DNA from: Ruminococcus sp.
GTDB lineage: Bacteria > Bacillota > Clostridia > Oscillospirales > Ruminococcaceae
DNA: 64,000 nucleotides
Direction of reading: 5' to 3'
NCBI RefSeq assembly: GCF_017464355.1
Contig: NZ_JAFUAG010000017.1
Location: 62,001 to 126,000, forward strand
Of the stretch, positions 8,202-22,356 are shown one piece after another. Position 1 is the first letter of the stretch, and the number at the start of each line of letters is the position of its first letter. Under the pieces are notes generated by a model. That model was not told the origin of the DNA. It did no database searches and worked only from the letters and a program-made list of their open reading frames with translations. The position numbers and the translations under genes were made by a program.

Positions 8202-9715
8202 ACAGCCTCGGGCTGCTGGGGCTGAATGCTTTCCCCGTGACCTGCGAGATAGAATGCTCCGATGGGCTGGAAGCTTTTGACATAGTGGGTCTGGCGGATA
8301 TCTCGGTGAAAGAGAGCCGCGAGAGGATACGCTCGGCTTTCCGCAGCAGCGGCATAAAATTTCCCGAAGCCAGGGTGCTTGTGAACCTGGCCCCCGCCGA
8401 TGTGAAAAAGACAGGGGCTGTACATGACCTTGCCATAGCCGTGGCGGTGCTGCGCACCATGGGGCTTTCCTCCAATGAGTATATGCAGCGCTCGGTGTTC
8501 ATAGGTGAGGTGGCGCTAAGCGGCGAGATAAGGGCGATACAGGGTGTTCTGCCCATGACCATACTGGCCAAGGAGAACGGCATGGAGAGGATATTCGTGC
8601 CCCTGGATAACCTGCGTGAAGCCTCGGTGGTGGAGGGCATAGACTGCCTGGGCGTGGGTTCGCTGGCGGAGCTGGTGTACCACCTTACGGGCAAGGCTGA
8701 GATAGTTCCCGCCCAGCCCTACAAGCCTGAGCAGGTATCGTATTTCGGTGAGCTGGATTTTGCCGATGTCCGCGGACAGGCGGTGGCAAAGGCCGCCCTT
8801 GAAGTGGCTGCCGCAGGGGGACATAATGTGCTTATGATAGGCCCTCCGGGGTCGGGCAAATCCATGCTGGCAAAGCGTATGCCCTCCATACTGCCTGCCA
8901 TGACCTTTGAGGAGTCCATAGAAACTACCAAGATACATTCGGTGGCAGGCCACATCGACAAGAATGCCCCGCTGATAACCGTAAGGCCTTTCCGTTCGCC
9001 CCACCACACTGTCAGCACGGCAGGTCTGGCGGGAGGGGGCAGTGTGCCTAAACCGGGGGAGATATCCCTGGCTCACAATGGGCTGCTGTTCCTTGATGAA
9101 ATGGCCGAGTTCAGCCGTGCCTCCCTGGAGGTGCTGCGCCAGCCGCTGGAAGACCAGCAGGTCACTATCTCCCGTGTTTTCGGGAGTATCAGCTATCCCA
9201 GCTCGTTCATGCTCATAGGCGCCATGAACCCCTGTCCCTGCGGATATTTCGGCCACCCTACCAGAAAATGCATATGCTCCCACAAGCAGGTGGTAAACTA
9301 TCTCAACAAGATAAGCGGCCCCCTGATGGACAGGTTCGATATACATATCTCGGCGGCGCCTGTGGAGTATTCTGACCTCTCCAAGACCCGCAAGGAGGAG
9401 CCCTCCTCGGAGATAAGGGCCAGAGTGCAGCGGGCGAGGGATATACAGACAAGGCGCTTTGAGGGCACGGGCATAACCTGCAACGCACGGATAACCCCCG
9501 ACAAGCTCCACGAATTCTGCCCCATGACCGAGGACGCCAACGAGGCGCTGGGAAAGGTCTTTGACAAGCTGGGACTTTCGGGCAGGGCTTACGACAAGAT
9601 AATGAAGGTGTCCCGCACGGTAGCCGATATGGATAACAGCGAGGTCATCACCAAGGCACACATCTTGCAAACAGTGCAGTACAGAAATTTGGATAGAAAA
9701 TACTGGACGGAATAA
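8186..9715 (+). CDS. yifB: YifB/ComM-family Mg-chelatase-like AAA+ ATPase
   Basis: 509 residues, full length for the family. Domain order is an N-terminal ChlI-like/Lon-protease-like segment (~20-170, 'DIVGLADISVKESRERIRSA', 'VNLAPADVKK'), an AAA+ module with Walker A 'GPPGSGKS' and Walker B 'LLFLDEM', and a C-terminal Mg-chelatase lid with a Cys cluster 'NPCPCGYFGHPTRKCIC'. In Proteobacteria the ComM member is a helicase that promotes branch migration during natural transformation; in Firmicutes the role is less clear. It starts inside the preceding hydrolase gene, so translation is coupled. Confidence 0.93.
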   Translation: MYARINSLGLLGLNAFPVTCEIECSDGLEAFDIVGLADISVKESRERIRSAFRSSGIKFPEARVLVNLAPADVKKTGAVHDLAIAVAVLRTMGLSSNEYMQRSVFIGEVALSGEIRAIQGVLPMTILAKENGMERIFVPLDNLREASVVEGIDCLGVGSLAELVYHLTGKAEIVPAQPYKPEQVSYFGELDFADVRGQAVAKAALEVAAAGGHNVLMIGPPGSGKSMLAKRMPSILPAMTFEESIETTKIHSVAGHIDKNAPLITVRPFRSPHHTVSTAGLAGGGSVPKPGEISLAHNGLLFLDEMAEFSRASLEVLRQPLEDQQVTISRVFGSISYPSSFMLIGAMNPCPCGYFGHPTRKCICSHKQVVNYLNKISGPLMDRFDIHISAAPVEYSDLSKTRKEEPSSEIRARVQRARDIQTRRFEGTGITCNARITPDKLHEFCPMTEDANEALGKVFDKLGLSGRAYDKIMKVSRTVADMDNSEVITKAHILQTVQYRNLDRKYWTE

Positions 9716-10061
9716 TGGTGCAAAATGCTTGCGTTCACGAAAAATTTACAGAAAATCGCATGAATGGTCATTGTAGAACTTTTCGGCCTGCTCGGAGCTG
9801 AATTTTGTTCAAAGCGGCGAAAATCAAAAATCGAATAGTTATGAGGGCGTAAAAGTCTTGACAAGGGTTGCAGTATGTGATATAATTTTATACTGTATCA
9901 TAATGGATTTTTACGCCTGTTTTTTTGCTCAAAAGGGGCGAAATCAGGGTAAAATACCGCTTTGTGAGGCCGCTTTTCCGACCCTGTCAAGGGGATATGG
10001 AAAGGGCATATCACAGAAAGTTCACAAAGATTTTAAAATAAATTAAGGAGTGATCGAGCCT
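9716..10061 (+). other. rpoB upstream region, 346 bases, no gene
   Basis: Contains the rpoB promoter and a ~170-base leader with an AAGGAG ribosome binding site at its end. I see no rplJ/rplL genes, no clear terminator for yifB, and no convincing structured element beyond AT-rich stretches. Confidence 0.6.
9858..9886 (+). promoter_or_regulatory. Strong rpoBC promoter
   Basis: Perfect consensus TTGACA (9858-9863) and TATAAT (9881-9886) with a 17-base spacer. Its presence suggests rpoBC is driven independently here rather than from rplKAJL. Confidence 0.85.
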
Positions 10062-13000
10062 ATGGTTAATGTCAAGGACGTGAGACTTGGTAAGAATACC
10101 AGAAAAAGCTTTGCCAAGATCAACGAAGTCCTGGAGATGCCTAACCTCATCGAGGTGCAGAAGAACTCGTACCAGTGGTTCCTGGACGAGGGCCTGAAGG
10201 AGGTCTTCAGAGACGTTTCGTCGATCACAGATTACAACGGTAATCTGGAGCTGACTTTCGTGGGATACCGCTTTGATGAGAACTCAAAGTACACGATAGC
10301 AGAGTGCAAGGCGAGAGATGCAACGTATGCCGTTCCGCTGAGAGTTACAGCGAGACTGAACAATCTCGAAACAGGAGAGATCAAGGAATCCGAGGTCTTC
10401 ATGGGTGAATTCCCCAAGATGACCGAAAGCGGTACCTTCGTCATCAACGGCGCTGAGCGTGTCATCGTATCTCAGCTGGTGCGTTCTCCCGGTGTCTACT
10501 ATGCTTTTGACAAGGATAAGACAGGTAAGGATCTGTTCAAGACCACTGTTATACCTAACAGAGGTGCATGGCTCGAGTACGAGATGGACTCCAACGATGT
10601 TGTGTATGTCCGTATAGATAAGAACAGAAAGATACCGATAACCACCTTTATCCGTGCGCTGGGTTTCGGCACCAACGAGGAGATAGAGGCTACCTTCGGT
10701 GTGGACGAGCGCCTGACCCAGACCATAATGCAGAAGGATCAGACCGCTAACCGCGAAGAGGCGCTGCTGCAGGTATACCAGAAGCTCCGCCCTGGTGAGC
10801 CCCCTACGGTAGAGTCCTCAGAAACACATCTGAACAACCTGTTCTTCGATGCAAAGAGATATGACCTGTCCAGATTCGGACGTTACAAGTACAACAAGAA
10901 GCTGGGCGTGGGTTCACGTCTGGTAGGCCACAAGCTGACAAGGGCTGTGGTAGCCCCCATGACAGGCGAGGTACTGGCAGAGGAAGGCGACCTCATCAGC
11001 TACGAGAAGGCTATGGAGATAGAGACCGCAGGTGTCAAGGAAGCTTTCGTTACCGTTGAGGTAAAGGAGTACGAAACTGCACCTACAGGCGAGACTATCA
11101 CCAGAATGGTGGACAAGGAAGTCAAGATCATAGGCAGCGGCATGGTAGATATGCAGGCTTATGTTGACTTTGACCCCGCTGAGTGCGGCATAAATGAGAA
11201 GGTAAGCTTCGCTGTACTGAAGGAGATACTGGAAAGCACCGACGATGAGGAGGAGCTGAAGGATACTATCAGGACAAGGGCTGATGAGCTGGTGCCCAAG
11301 CACATCGTTATAGATGATATCGTGGCTACAGTTTCCTACTTCCTCAACCTCTGCGACGGTGTAGGCACAGTGGACGATATCGACCACCTGGGCAACAGAC
11401 GTATCCGTTCCGTAGGCGAGCTGCTGCAGAACCAGTTCCGCATAGGCTTCACCAGAATGGAAAGAGTCATCCGTGAGAGAATGAATATACAGTCTCAGGA
11501 CAGCGAGGTAGTAACACCTACTGCTCTGATAAATATAAGACCCATCACTGCGGCTATAAGGGAGTTCTTCGGTTCTTCTCCTCTGTCACAGTTCATGGAT
11601 CAGAACAACCCCCTGGCAGAGCTTACTCATAAGAGAAGACTGTCAGCCCTGGGCCCCGGCGGTCTGTCCAGAGACAGAGCCGGATTTGAGGTCCGCGACG
11701 TTCACTACACACATTACGGCAGAATGTGCCCTATAGAGACCCCTGAAGGACCTAACATCGGTCTGATCTCCTATCTGGCATCATTCGCAAGGATAAACAA
11801 GTACGGCTTTATCGAGGCTCCTTACAGAAGAGTGGATAAGGAAACAGGCGTTGTTACCGACGAGGTCGTTTATATGACCGCTGACGTGGAGGATAACTTC
11901 ATGGTGGCACAGGCCAACGAGCCCCTGACCGAAGACCACAAGTTCGCAAGAGCTAAGGTAAACGGCAGATACAGAGATCAGATCCTTGAGATCGAGCGCG
12001 ATAAGATCGACTTCATGGACGTTTCGCCTAAGATGGTCGTTTCTGTGGCTACTGCCTGCATACCCTTCCTGGAGAACGATGACGCTAACCGTGCCCTCAT
12101 GGGCTCGAATATGCAGAGGCAGGCTGTGCCGCTGCTGAAGACTGAGTCGCCTATCGTTGGTACAGGTATGGAGTACAAGGCTTGTATCGACTCGGGCGTT
12201 GCTGTGGTATCCACCAAGGCAGGTGTTGTTGAGAGCGTTGACGCTGACAAGATAGTTGTCCGCGAAGACGACGGCAATATGCACACCTATGAACTGACCA
12301 AGTTCAAGAGATCCAATGCAGGCACCTGCACCAACCAGAGGCCTATCGTTGACAAGGGCGAGCGCATCGAGGCTCATCAGATAATCGGTGACGGCCCCGC
12401 AACTTCAAACGGCGAGCTGTCCCTGGGTAAGAACGCCCTCATCGGCTTCATGACCTGGGAAGGCTACAACTACGAGGACGCTGTTCTGCTGAACGAGAAC
12501 CTTGTTAAGCAGGATAAGTACACCTCCATACACATCGAGGATCTGGAAACAGAGGCAAGAGATACCAAGCTGGGACCTGAGGAGATCACAAGAGATATCC
12601 CCAATGTCGGCGAGGATGCCCTGAAGGATCTGGACGAGAACGGTATCATCAGGATAGGTGCTGAGGTAAGATCGGGCGATATCCTGGTAGGTAAGGTAAC
12701 ACCCAAGGGCGAGACCGAGCTGACCGCTGAGGAAAGACTGCTGAGAGCTATCTTCGGTGAGAAGGCAAGAGAAGTAAGGGATAACTCCCTTAAGGTGCCC
12801 CACGGTGAAGCAGGTACCATTATAGAAGTAAGAGTGTTCACCCGTGAGAACTGCGATGAGCTTTCTCCCGGAGTAAATATGCTGGTAAGATGCTATATCG
12901 CACAGAAGAGAAAGATCTCTGTGGGCGATAAGATGGCGGGTCGTCACGGTAATAAGGGTGTCGTTTCAAGGATACTCCCTCAGGAGGATATGCCTTTCCT

Positions 13001-13970
13001 GGAGGACGGTACTCCTCTGGATATATGCCTGAACCCCCTGGGCGTGCCTTCGCGTATGAATATCGGTCAGGTTCTGGAAGTTCATCTGGGTATGGCTGCA
13101 AAGGCACTTGGCTGGAAGATAATGACCCCCGTATTCGACGGCGCACACGAGGCAGATATCCGCGAGTGCTTCAAGATGGCACAGCAGAATTATCTGGAGC
13201 ATAAGGACGATGACTTTGAGATACACCCCATGGACGAGGTCATCAACCCCAATGCACTCAGCATGAGCGAAGACGGTAAGTTCACCGTTTACGACGGCAG
13301 GACAGGTGAGAAGTTCGATAACCGTGTTACTGTCGGTTATATGTACTACCTCAAGCTCCACCACCTGGTTGATGATAAGATACACGCACGTTCTGTTGGT
13401 CCTTACTCACTGGTAACACAGCAGCCTCTGGGCGGTAAGGCTCAGTTCGGCGGCCAGCGTTTCGGTGAGATGGAAGTCTGGGCGCTGGAGGCTTACGGCG
13501 CCGCATATACTCTGCAGGAGATCCTGACTGTTAAGTCGGACGACCTGAACGGACGTGTCAAGACCTACGAGGCTATCGTTAAGGGTCAGAACGTTCCTAA
13601 CCCCGGTGTGCCTGAGGCATTCAAGGTGCTGATAAAGGAACTGCAGTCCCTTTGCCTTGATATCAAGGTACTCAACATCAACAATGAGGAGATCGACCTC
13701 AAGCAGAAGTTCGATGATGATGACGATCTCATTCCTACACACTACGCTGATGACAACACCAAGATGTCCGCTGAGAGCGAAGACTTCGGCGACGGCTTCG
13801 GCGCAGAGGACGAGGACGGTACTTCCGAACTGGAAAGCGGCGATCTGGACGATTACGGCAGCAGCGGTACTGACGACTACGACTACGGCGACGGCAGCGG
13901 CGATGATGACGATTATCTCCACGACAGCTACACAGGCGACGCAGAGGAAGACGACGATCTGTTTGAATAA
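10062..13970 (+). CDS. rpoB: DNA-directed RNA polymerase subunit beta
   Basis: About 1302 residues; forms the catalytic core of RNA polymerase with beta'. The rifampicin pocket at ~502-532 ('[16 protein letters not shown]', '[14 protein letters not shown]') keeps the residues equivalent to Asp516, His526 and Ser531, predicting rifampicin sensitivity. The C-terminal clamp-anchor motifs ('[24 protein letters not shown]') are intact. Odd feature: after the normal end there is an 80-residue tail almost wholly Asp, Glu, Gly, Ser and Tyr (from about 1220). Start: ATG at 10062 with AAGGAG 11 bases upstream; a GTG at 10050 lies inside that site. Confidence 0.97.
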   Translation: MVNVKDVRLGKNTRKSFAKINEVLEMPNLIEVQKNSYQWFLDEGLKEVFRDVSSITDYNGNLELTFVGYRFDENSKYTIAECKARDATYAVPLRVTARLNNLETGEIKESEVFMGEFPKMTESGTFVINGAERVIVSQLVRSPGVYYAFDKDKTGKDLFKTTVIPNRGAWLEYEMDSNDVVYVRIDKNRKIPITTFIRALGFGTNEEIEATFGVDERLTQTIMQKDQTANREEALLQVYQKLRPGEPPTVESSETHLNNLFFDAKRYDLSRFGRYKYNKKLGVGSRLVGHKLTRAVVAPMTGEVLAEEGDLISYEKAMEIETAGVKEAFVTVEVKEYETAPTGETITRMVDKEVKIIGSGMVDMQAYVDFDPAECGINEKVSFAVLKEILESTDDEEELKDTIRTRADELVPKHIVIDDIVATVSYFLNLCDGVGTVDDIDHLGNRRIRSVGELLQNQFRIGFTRMERVIRERMNIQSQDSEVVTPTALINIRPITAAIREFFGSSPLSQFMDQNNPLAELTHKRRLSALGPGGLSRDRAGFEVRDVHYTHYGRMCPIETPEGPNIGLISYLASFARINKYGFIEAPYRRVDKETGVVTDEVVYMTADVEDNFMVAQANEPLTEDHKFARAKVNGRYRDQILEIERDKIDFMDVSPKMVVSVATACIPFLENDDANRALMGSNMQRQAVPLLKTESPIVGTGMEYKACIDSGVAVVSTKAGVVESVDADKIVVREDDGNMHTYELTKFKRSNAGTCTNQRPIVDKGERIEAHQIIGDGPATSNGELSLGKNALIGFMTWEGYNYEDAVLLNENLVKQDKYTSIHIEDLETEARDTKLGPEEITRDIPNVGEDALKDLDENGIIRIGAEVRSGDILVGKVTPKGETELTAEERLLRAIFGEKAREVRDNSLKVPHGEAGTIIEVRVFTRENCDELSPGVNMLVRCYIAQKRKISVGDKMAGRHGNKGVVSRILPQEDMPFLEDGTPLDICLNPLGVPSRMNIGQVLEVHLGMAAKALGWKIMTPVFDGAHEADIRECFKMAQQNYLEHKDDDFEIHPMDEVINPNALSMSEDGKFTVYDGRTGEKFDNRVTVGYMYYLKLHHLVDDKIHARSVGPYSLVTQQPLGGKAQFGGQRFGEMEVWALEAYGAAYTLQEILTVKSDDLNGRVKTYEAIVKGQNVPNPGVPEAFKVLIKELQSLCLDIKVLNINNEEIDLKQKFDDDDDLIPTHYADDNTKMSAESEDFGDGFGAEDEDGTSELESGDLDDYGSSGTDDYDYGDGSGDDDDYLHDSYTGDAEEDDDLFE

Positions 13971-14119
13971 GCAAGCAGTAAGCTGCATATAAAGGCGGCG
14001 CGAAAACGTCACCGTTTGATAAGAAAAACGTATATCAGGGAAGAAGAGGCATACAGTGCCCCTGTGGGCGCTGTGCTTCTTACCTCTTGTAATAACTTCT
14101 AAAGGAAGGGGTATCGCTG
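13971..14119 (+). other. rpoB-rpoC spacer with imperfect hairpin
   Basis: 149 bases. An imperfect inverted repeat at about 14041-14088 pairs AAGAAGAGGCA..CAGTGCCC with GGGCGCTGTGCTTCTT. It lacks a T run, so it may be an RNA processing or attenuation structure rather than a terminator. The AAGGAAGGGG at its end serves rpoC. Confidence 0.4.
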
Positions 14120-17707
<3,588 letters not shown>

Positions 17708-17726
17708 TGACCTGATATAAAAAATC

Positions 17727-17773
17727 AAAGCCATAGTATCACGGACGTAAGTCTGAGATGCTATGGCTTTTTT
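17727..17773 (+). terminator. rpoBC terminator
   Basis: 14-bp stem AAAGCCATAGTATC/GATGCTATGGCTTT with one G-T/mismatch position and a 16-base loop, running into TTTTTT. Confidence 0.88.
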
Positions 17774-17855
17774 GCTGTGAGCAAGTATCAAAAGTGGCAA
17801 TTGTATGAATGTCAACAGAAAATGGCTTAGATCAGGTAAATTATTTGTGTACTTG

Positions 17856-17884
17856 TTGACATTCAAATGAATTCAGTATATAAT
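17856..17884 (+). promoter_or_regulatory. Promoter of the two-gene dockerin operon
   Basis: TTGACA (17856-17861) and TATAAT (17879-17884), spacer 17. It leaves a ~100-base leader before the AGGAGG ribosome binding site of the gene at 17995. Confidence 0.8.
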
Positions 17885-17994
17885 ATAAAGTGTTAAATAG
17901 TGTCTTGCTATAAACTTATTTCCGAAAAATGTATGCTCGGCTTACACAGAAAAACCGCATATGTTAAGTGAAAGATAAAACAGGAGGTATTACT

Positions 17995-19185
17995 ATGTAT
18001 AAGAAAATATTTGCGTTTGTGTGTGCGTTGGTGATGTCAGCAGGTATATGCAGCCCGATGGATACTGCTTTGGCGGTATATGCAGATAGCAATGAAGTCA
18101 CGGCCGTATCTGAGGACGAGCAGTATGCCGAGATACTGTATGATGAAGAATACGGAAGATATTATATTCTTGATAATGAGGGGAACAAGCTTCCGGTCAA
18201 TATGAGCTATGATACCGACAGAGAGTGTTTTGTTACATCTGATAACAAGCGGCTGAATTTAGTTCAGAATGCGAAAATCGAGGTGCCTGAGCATGAATAT
18301 CCTGATGATTCGATGTATGCTGAACTGCCCGATGGAAATGCGATGCTGTTTCGTAATATGCAGTATTACAATTCCATATACGAAGAGGCAGAGGGTCATA
18401 AGATCACTGCGATAGGCTATGGCTTTCTTACTCCGTGGATCCATGATGACAACTACAAGTATATCGATGATAATAAGCCCGAACTGGGTATCAAGCTGAC
18501 AGTACCTGATAATATTACATATTGCGGTCCGCGCAGTTTGCTGACATGGGGACTTGATGAGCTTTATCTCTCAAAAAATCTGCTATGTATCGAAGAGTCG
18601 GCATTTATGGTATACGACGGTACGTTGATGAACAACGACACCTTCAGCGATCTTGAACTTAATGATGGCCTAAAGTACATTGGCAGCAAGGCATTTTTTG
18701 GCTATAGTGCATTGAAGGAGGTTGAGATACCTGCCTCTGTTGAATATATAGGTGACTACTCTCTGGGCTATTATACAGATATAGAAAAGCTGGAAAAGGA
18801 TATTGAAAACAAAGAAGAAGGCGTGACCTATGATAGCAGAAGCTCTGAAAAGTATTACAAGAAAGTTGATAACTTCACCATATATGGCTACAGAGGAACA
18901 GAAGCTGAGAACTATGCCAAAAAGAATGACTTTAAATTTGTGGCATTGGATAAGGAAGAAGAACACATCACAGGCGATGTAAACGGGGATAACGATATCA
19001 ATGTGACAGATGTAAATCTCATAGCTGCCCATGTAAAGGGGATAAGAGCCCTCTCAGGGGAAAGCCAAAACTTCGGCGATGTCAACAGCGACGGCGATAT
19101 AAATGTAACGGATATATCACTCATAGCCGCCCACGTCAAGGGGATAAGGGCGCTGAGTGAAAGAAGAACGGAGGGCACTGTATGA
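17995..19185 (+). CDS. Secreted BspA-like (LRR_5) protein with dockerin
   Basis: 396 residues. Signal peptide at 1-~36 ('KKIFAFVCALVMSAGI' then small residues). The middle carries a few BspA-type leucine-rich repeats ('LELNDGLKYIGSKAFFG', 'EVEIPASVEYIGDYSLG'). The C-terminus (~327-390) is a type I dockerin with two Ca-binding loops, 'GDVNGDNDINVTDV' and 'GDVNSDGDINVTDI'. Dockerins plug enzymes and adhesion proteins into cohesins of a cellulosome scaffold. Start at 17995 has ACAGGAGGT upstream. Its stop overlaps the next gene's ATG by four bases, so both products are made together. Role beyond attachment or binding is not evident. Confidence 0.85.
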   Translation: MYKKIFAFVCALVMSAGICSPMDTALAVYADSNEVTAVSEDEQYAEILYDEEYGRYYILDNEGNKLPVNMSYDTDRECFVTSDNKRLNLVQNAKIEVPEHEYPDDSMYAELPDGNAMLFRNMQYYNSIYEEAEGHKITAIGYGFLTPWIHDDNYKYIDDNKPELGIKLTVPDNITYCGPRSLLTWGLDELYLSKNLLCIEESAFMVYDGTLMNNDTFSDLELNDGLKYIGSKAFFGYSALKEVEIPASVEYIGDYSLGYYTDIEKLEKDIENKEEGVTYDSRSSEKYYKKVDNFTIYGYRGTEAENYAKKNDFKFVALDKEEEHITGDVNGDNDINVTDVNLIAAHVKGIRALSGESQNFGDVNSDGDINVTDISLIAAHVKGIRALSERRTEGTV

Positions 19186-22076
19186 AACGTTTTATTTCGA
19201 TGATCACCTCCTGCGTGATGATATTTGCAATGCTTGCAGCCCTGCCTGAAAGTGTATTCAGCAAAGATATGGTCATAAAAGGCTTTGCTGATGAGATCGA
19301 GGGTAAAAAGGTAGTGCAGGTGGCGCTGGGCGTTAATCATAGTGCCTGCATTACGGAAGATGGGTGTTTGTATACTTGGGGATATAATCATGACGGTCGG
19401 CTTGGTGACGGTACATATGATCATTATGATGAAAATGATGTTTATGTAAACAATGACAAGTATACTCCTGCCAAGATAATGGATAATGTGGCACAAGTGA
19501 GCCTTGGTACACATCATTCGGCCTGCATAACCAAAGATGGCGATTTGTATACATGGGGTGACAATGCTTTTGGTGGGCTAGGTGACGGTACAAGAGAAGA
19601 CAAGTATACACCTGTAAAGATAATGGATAATGTTTCAAAGGTCAGCCTTGGTACACATCATTCAGCTTGCATAACCAAAGATGGTACGCTATATACTTGG
19701 GGACAATATTATTATGGCCAGCTTGGTGACGGTACAACAGAAGACAGGTATACCCCTGTTAAGATAATGGATAATGTGGCACAAGTGAGCCTTGGCGGTA
19801 GTCACTCAGCCTGCATAACTAAAGACGGCGCATTGTATACATGGGGTTCTAATGATGACGGTGAGCTTGGTGATGGTACAACTGAAAACAAGTATACCCC
19901 TGTTAAGATAATGGATAATGTGGCACAAGTGAGCCTTGGCGGTAGTCACTCAGCCTGCATAACTAAAGACGGTGTTTTGTATACTTGGGGATATAGTTTA
20001 GTTGGTCAGCTTGGTGATGGTACAACTGAAAACAAGTATACACCTGTTAAGATAATGGATAATGTGGCACAAGTGAGCCTTGGCTATGAACATTCAGCCT
20101 GCATAACCAAAGATGGCGCTTTGTATATGTGGGGTGGTAATGTGTACGGCGAGCTTGGTGACGGTACAACTGAAAACAAGCATACACCTGTTAAGATAAT
20201 GGATAATGTAGCACAGGTAAGCCTTGGTAGTGATTATTGTGCCTGCATAACTAAAGACGAAGAGTTATATACATGGGGCGCTAATTATACTGGTAAGCTT
20301 GGTGACGGCACAACAGAAGCCAAGCATACCCCCACCAAAATAGTTATCCCCGATGATGGATCCGACGACGGTGACACCACCGTGGATATCCCCGATGATG
20401 ATGTTGATGAACCAAATAAAAAAGAAGTTAACAATTTCAGGCTTGAGCGAGATAACAACAGTTATAAACACAGCAATGGCGAAGGTGGTGGATTTTATGG
20501 AAGATCGAACCATATTTTCAGTGATCCGTCTTATTATAATGAACTCCTGAAAAACAGCTCGGAGCTTGAAAAATTCGTAGTTCTACGTAACGCTGATTCT
20601 GACTGGCATGGTTCATGCTACGGAGTCACGCTCAGCATGGCTCTTGTATATGGCGGCTATGTTTCATTGAGTGATATTACAGATATCGATGCTGATTGTT
20701 ATTATGAATTGGACCCCGGACCTTATTATGATAAAAAATTCAGTAATATGATAGAGTATTACCATCTTAGTCAGTATATCATTAATGGCGGAACAAATGC
20801 TGTGATAGCTGAAGCACACAGAAGCAATATTTTTAGTTCTATCAGTTTACCTGCCACATTGGCAGCAATGGTTGACAAAGCAAGTAAGAATGAACCATAT
20901 CTTCTTAGTGTAGGGTACAGATCCATGCAGACAGATGATAAAGGCAATAAGTCCGAAGAACCTGTTGGCCACGCTGTATTGGTATTAGGCTGTAAAGAAA
21001 CCGAAGATGGTTTTGATCTGATCATATATAACTGTAATCATCGTGAAGATTTTGAATACCTCTCTGTAAGTAAAGATCTTAAGAGCTTTAAATACAATGG
21101 TTTCAAAGTTTCAGACGGGAATGAATTGACACAGGATAATTACAGGTATTTACAGGTAACAGACCTGGAAAAAATGAAGAACACGCCTGTCTTATCACCC
21201 AATATTAAAAATCTTGGCAAAAGTGAGAATAGTCCTAAGACGATCTCAAAAGTGCAGGGCGCAGAAATGAATGCTGATAACACAACAACAATTTCGTTCA
21301 ATATGGATTCTTCTTTTGTATTACATTCAAGATCAGGAAAAACACTAAGCTATGATGGCGAGTCTTTAGATGGTGATATTACAGTTCTTGATGTTAGTGT
21401 GACAGGAGATGAAAGACCATATTATACTGTCGTCATTGAAAATGATGAAGAATATGTCATTGAGAATAACGGTACCGTTATTGATCTGTTGATCTACTAT
21501 AATAATGAGTTTTATTCTGTTGGTTCAGAGGGAGCCTCCCAGCTGATCATAAACAAAAATGGTGTGACCGTAAGCGGTCAGGATTACGATTATGATGCTA
21601 AAGCCGGCGTTATCATTGATGGAGAACCAACATTAGTGTCCGTTATGGGAAATACATCTGATTCAATGACAATTTCGGCTAAAGATAATAAAACAACTGT
21701 TACAAGTGACAACGAACTCAATGACATCAAGGTGACATCTTTTTCACCAACTAAACAGTCGGAGAATAAATATGAAAGCGTTGATAATTCTTTTGAAATT
21801 AATGGTGAAGATGCTTCAATTGTGACAAATGGATCTGATAATGAGTTCGCTCCCGGAGATGTCAACGGCGACGGTGATATCAACGTTACCGACGTTGTTA
21901 TCACTGCTGCTCATGTAAAGAGCATAAGAGCGCTGGACGACAAGGGATTCAGGGCCGCTGATGTAAACGGCGACGATGATGTCAATGTTACCGACCTCTC
22001 CGCACTGGCGGCTCATGTAAAGAATATCAGACCTCTTGACGGCAAGGCCGCCGAAAAGCCCGAAGAAGAGCGGTAG
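19182..22076 (+). CDS. Secreted RCC1 propeller + papain-like cysteine peptidase + dockerin
   Basis: 964 residues. Signal peptide 1-~28. Residues ~45-390 hold seven RCC1 repeats of about 48 residues, each with 'LYTWG..GxLGDGT' and 'VAQVSLG..HSACITKDG', enough for one seven-bladed propeller. A Pro/Asp linker follows. The region ~430-660 looks like a papain-like peptidase: Cys479 in 'HGSCYGVTLSMAL', His597 in 'VGHAVLVLG' and Asn617/619 in 'IIYNCNH', in the papain order Cys-His-Asn. A beta-rich stretch leads to a dockerin (~892-953). Overlaps the previous dockerin gene by ATGA. Peptidase assignment rests on the motif pattern only; repeats 3-5 are nearly identical at DNA level, suggesting recent duplication. 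Confidence 0.82.
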   Translation: MKRFISMITSCVMIFAMLAALPESVFSKDMVIKGFADEIEGKKVVQVALGVNHSACITEDGCLYTWGYNHDGRLGDGTYDHYDENDVYVNNDKYTPAKIMDNVAQVSLGTHHSACITKDGDLYTWGDNAFGGLGDGTREDKYTPVKIMDNVSKVSLGTHHSACITKDGTLYTWGQYYYGQLGDGTTEDRYTPVKIMDNVAQVSLGGSHSACITKDGALYTWGSNDDGELGDGTTENKYTPVKIMDNVAQVSLGGSHSACITKDGVLYTWGYSLVGQLGDGTTENKYTPVKIMDNVAQVSLGYEHSACITKDGALYMWGGNVYGELGDGTTENKHTPVKIMDNVAQVSLGSDYCACITKDEELYTWGANYTGKLGDGTTEAKHTPTKIVIPDDGSDDGDTTVDIPDDDVDEPNKKEVNNFRLERDNNSYKHSNGEGGGFYGRSNHIFSDPSYYNELLKNSSELEKFVVLRNADSDWHGSCYGVTLSMALVYGGYVSLSDITDIDADCYYELDPGPYYDKKFSNMIEYYHLSQYIINGGTNAVIAEAHRSNIFSSISLPATLAAMVDKASKNEPYLLSVGYRSMQTDDKGNKSEEPVGHAVLVLGCKETEDGFDLIIYNCNHREDFEYLSVSKDLKSFKYNGFKVSDGNELTQDNYRYLQVTDLEKMKNTPVLSPNIKNLGKSENSPKTISKVQGAEMNADNTTTISFNMDSSFVLHSRSGKTLSYDGESLDGDITVLDVSVTGDERPYYTVVIENDEEYVIENNGTVIDLLIYYNNEFYSVGSEGASQLIINKNGVTVSGQDYDYDAKAGVIIDGEPTLVSVMGNTSDSMTISAKDNKTTVTSDNELNDIKVTSFSPTKQSENKYESVDNSFEINGEDASIVTNGSDNEFAPGDVNGDGDINVTDVVITAAHVKSIRALDDKGFRAADVNGDDDVNVTDLSALAAHVKNIRPLDGKAAEKPEEER
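19360..20330 (+). repeat. Tandem coding repeat, ~144-bp units (RCC1 blades)
   Basis: Seven in-frame units; the middle ones share long identical DNA stretches such as the segment encoding 'KIMDNVAQVSLGGSHSA'. They encode the propeller blades of the peptidase-dockerin protein. Confidence 0.85.
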
Positions 22077-22147
22077 CTGTCTTTGCCCTCACTGGCGGGG
22101 TCTGACAAAGTGCCTGTGACCGCAGCATGATCTTCGTAAAATGATAA

Positions 22148-22181
22148 CACCTCCGCATTATTTGTGCGGAGGTGCTTTTTA
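22148..22181 (+). terminator. Terminator of the dockerin operon
   Basis: Perfect 10-bp stem CACCTCCGCA/TGCGGAGGTG with a seven-base loop followed by CTTTTTAT. Confidence 0.88.
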
Positions 22182-22203
22182 TCCGTAAACTGCCAAAAGA
22201 AAG

Positions 22204-22229
22204 CCCCCGTACCTTTAAAGATACGGGGG
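22204..22229. terminator. Second hairpin terminator between convergent dockerin genes
   Basis: 8-bp stem CCCCCGTA/TACGGGGG. On the minus strand it is followed by CTTTCTTTT, so it probably ends the gene at 22357-25332. A third inverted repeat, GTCCGTCA/TGACGGAC, lies at 22251-22281. Confidence 0.7.
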
Positions 22230-22356
22230 TTCTGATATTTTTTGAAAAAAGTCCGTCACTCAGCAATAACATCTGACGGACAGTTGTCTTTGCCCAAGCC
22301 TGAGTCGGTTACTGTAAGTACAGCCCTTGTGCAGTTTGTCAGGATAGGTCATATCA

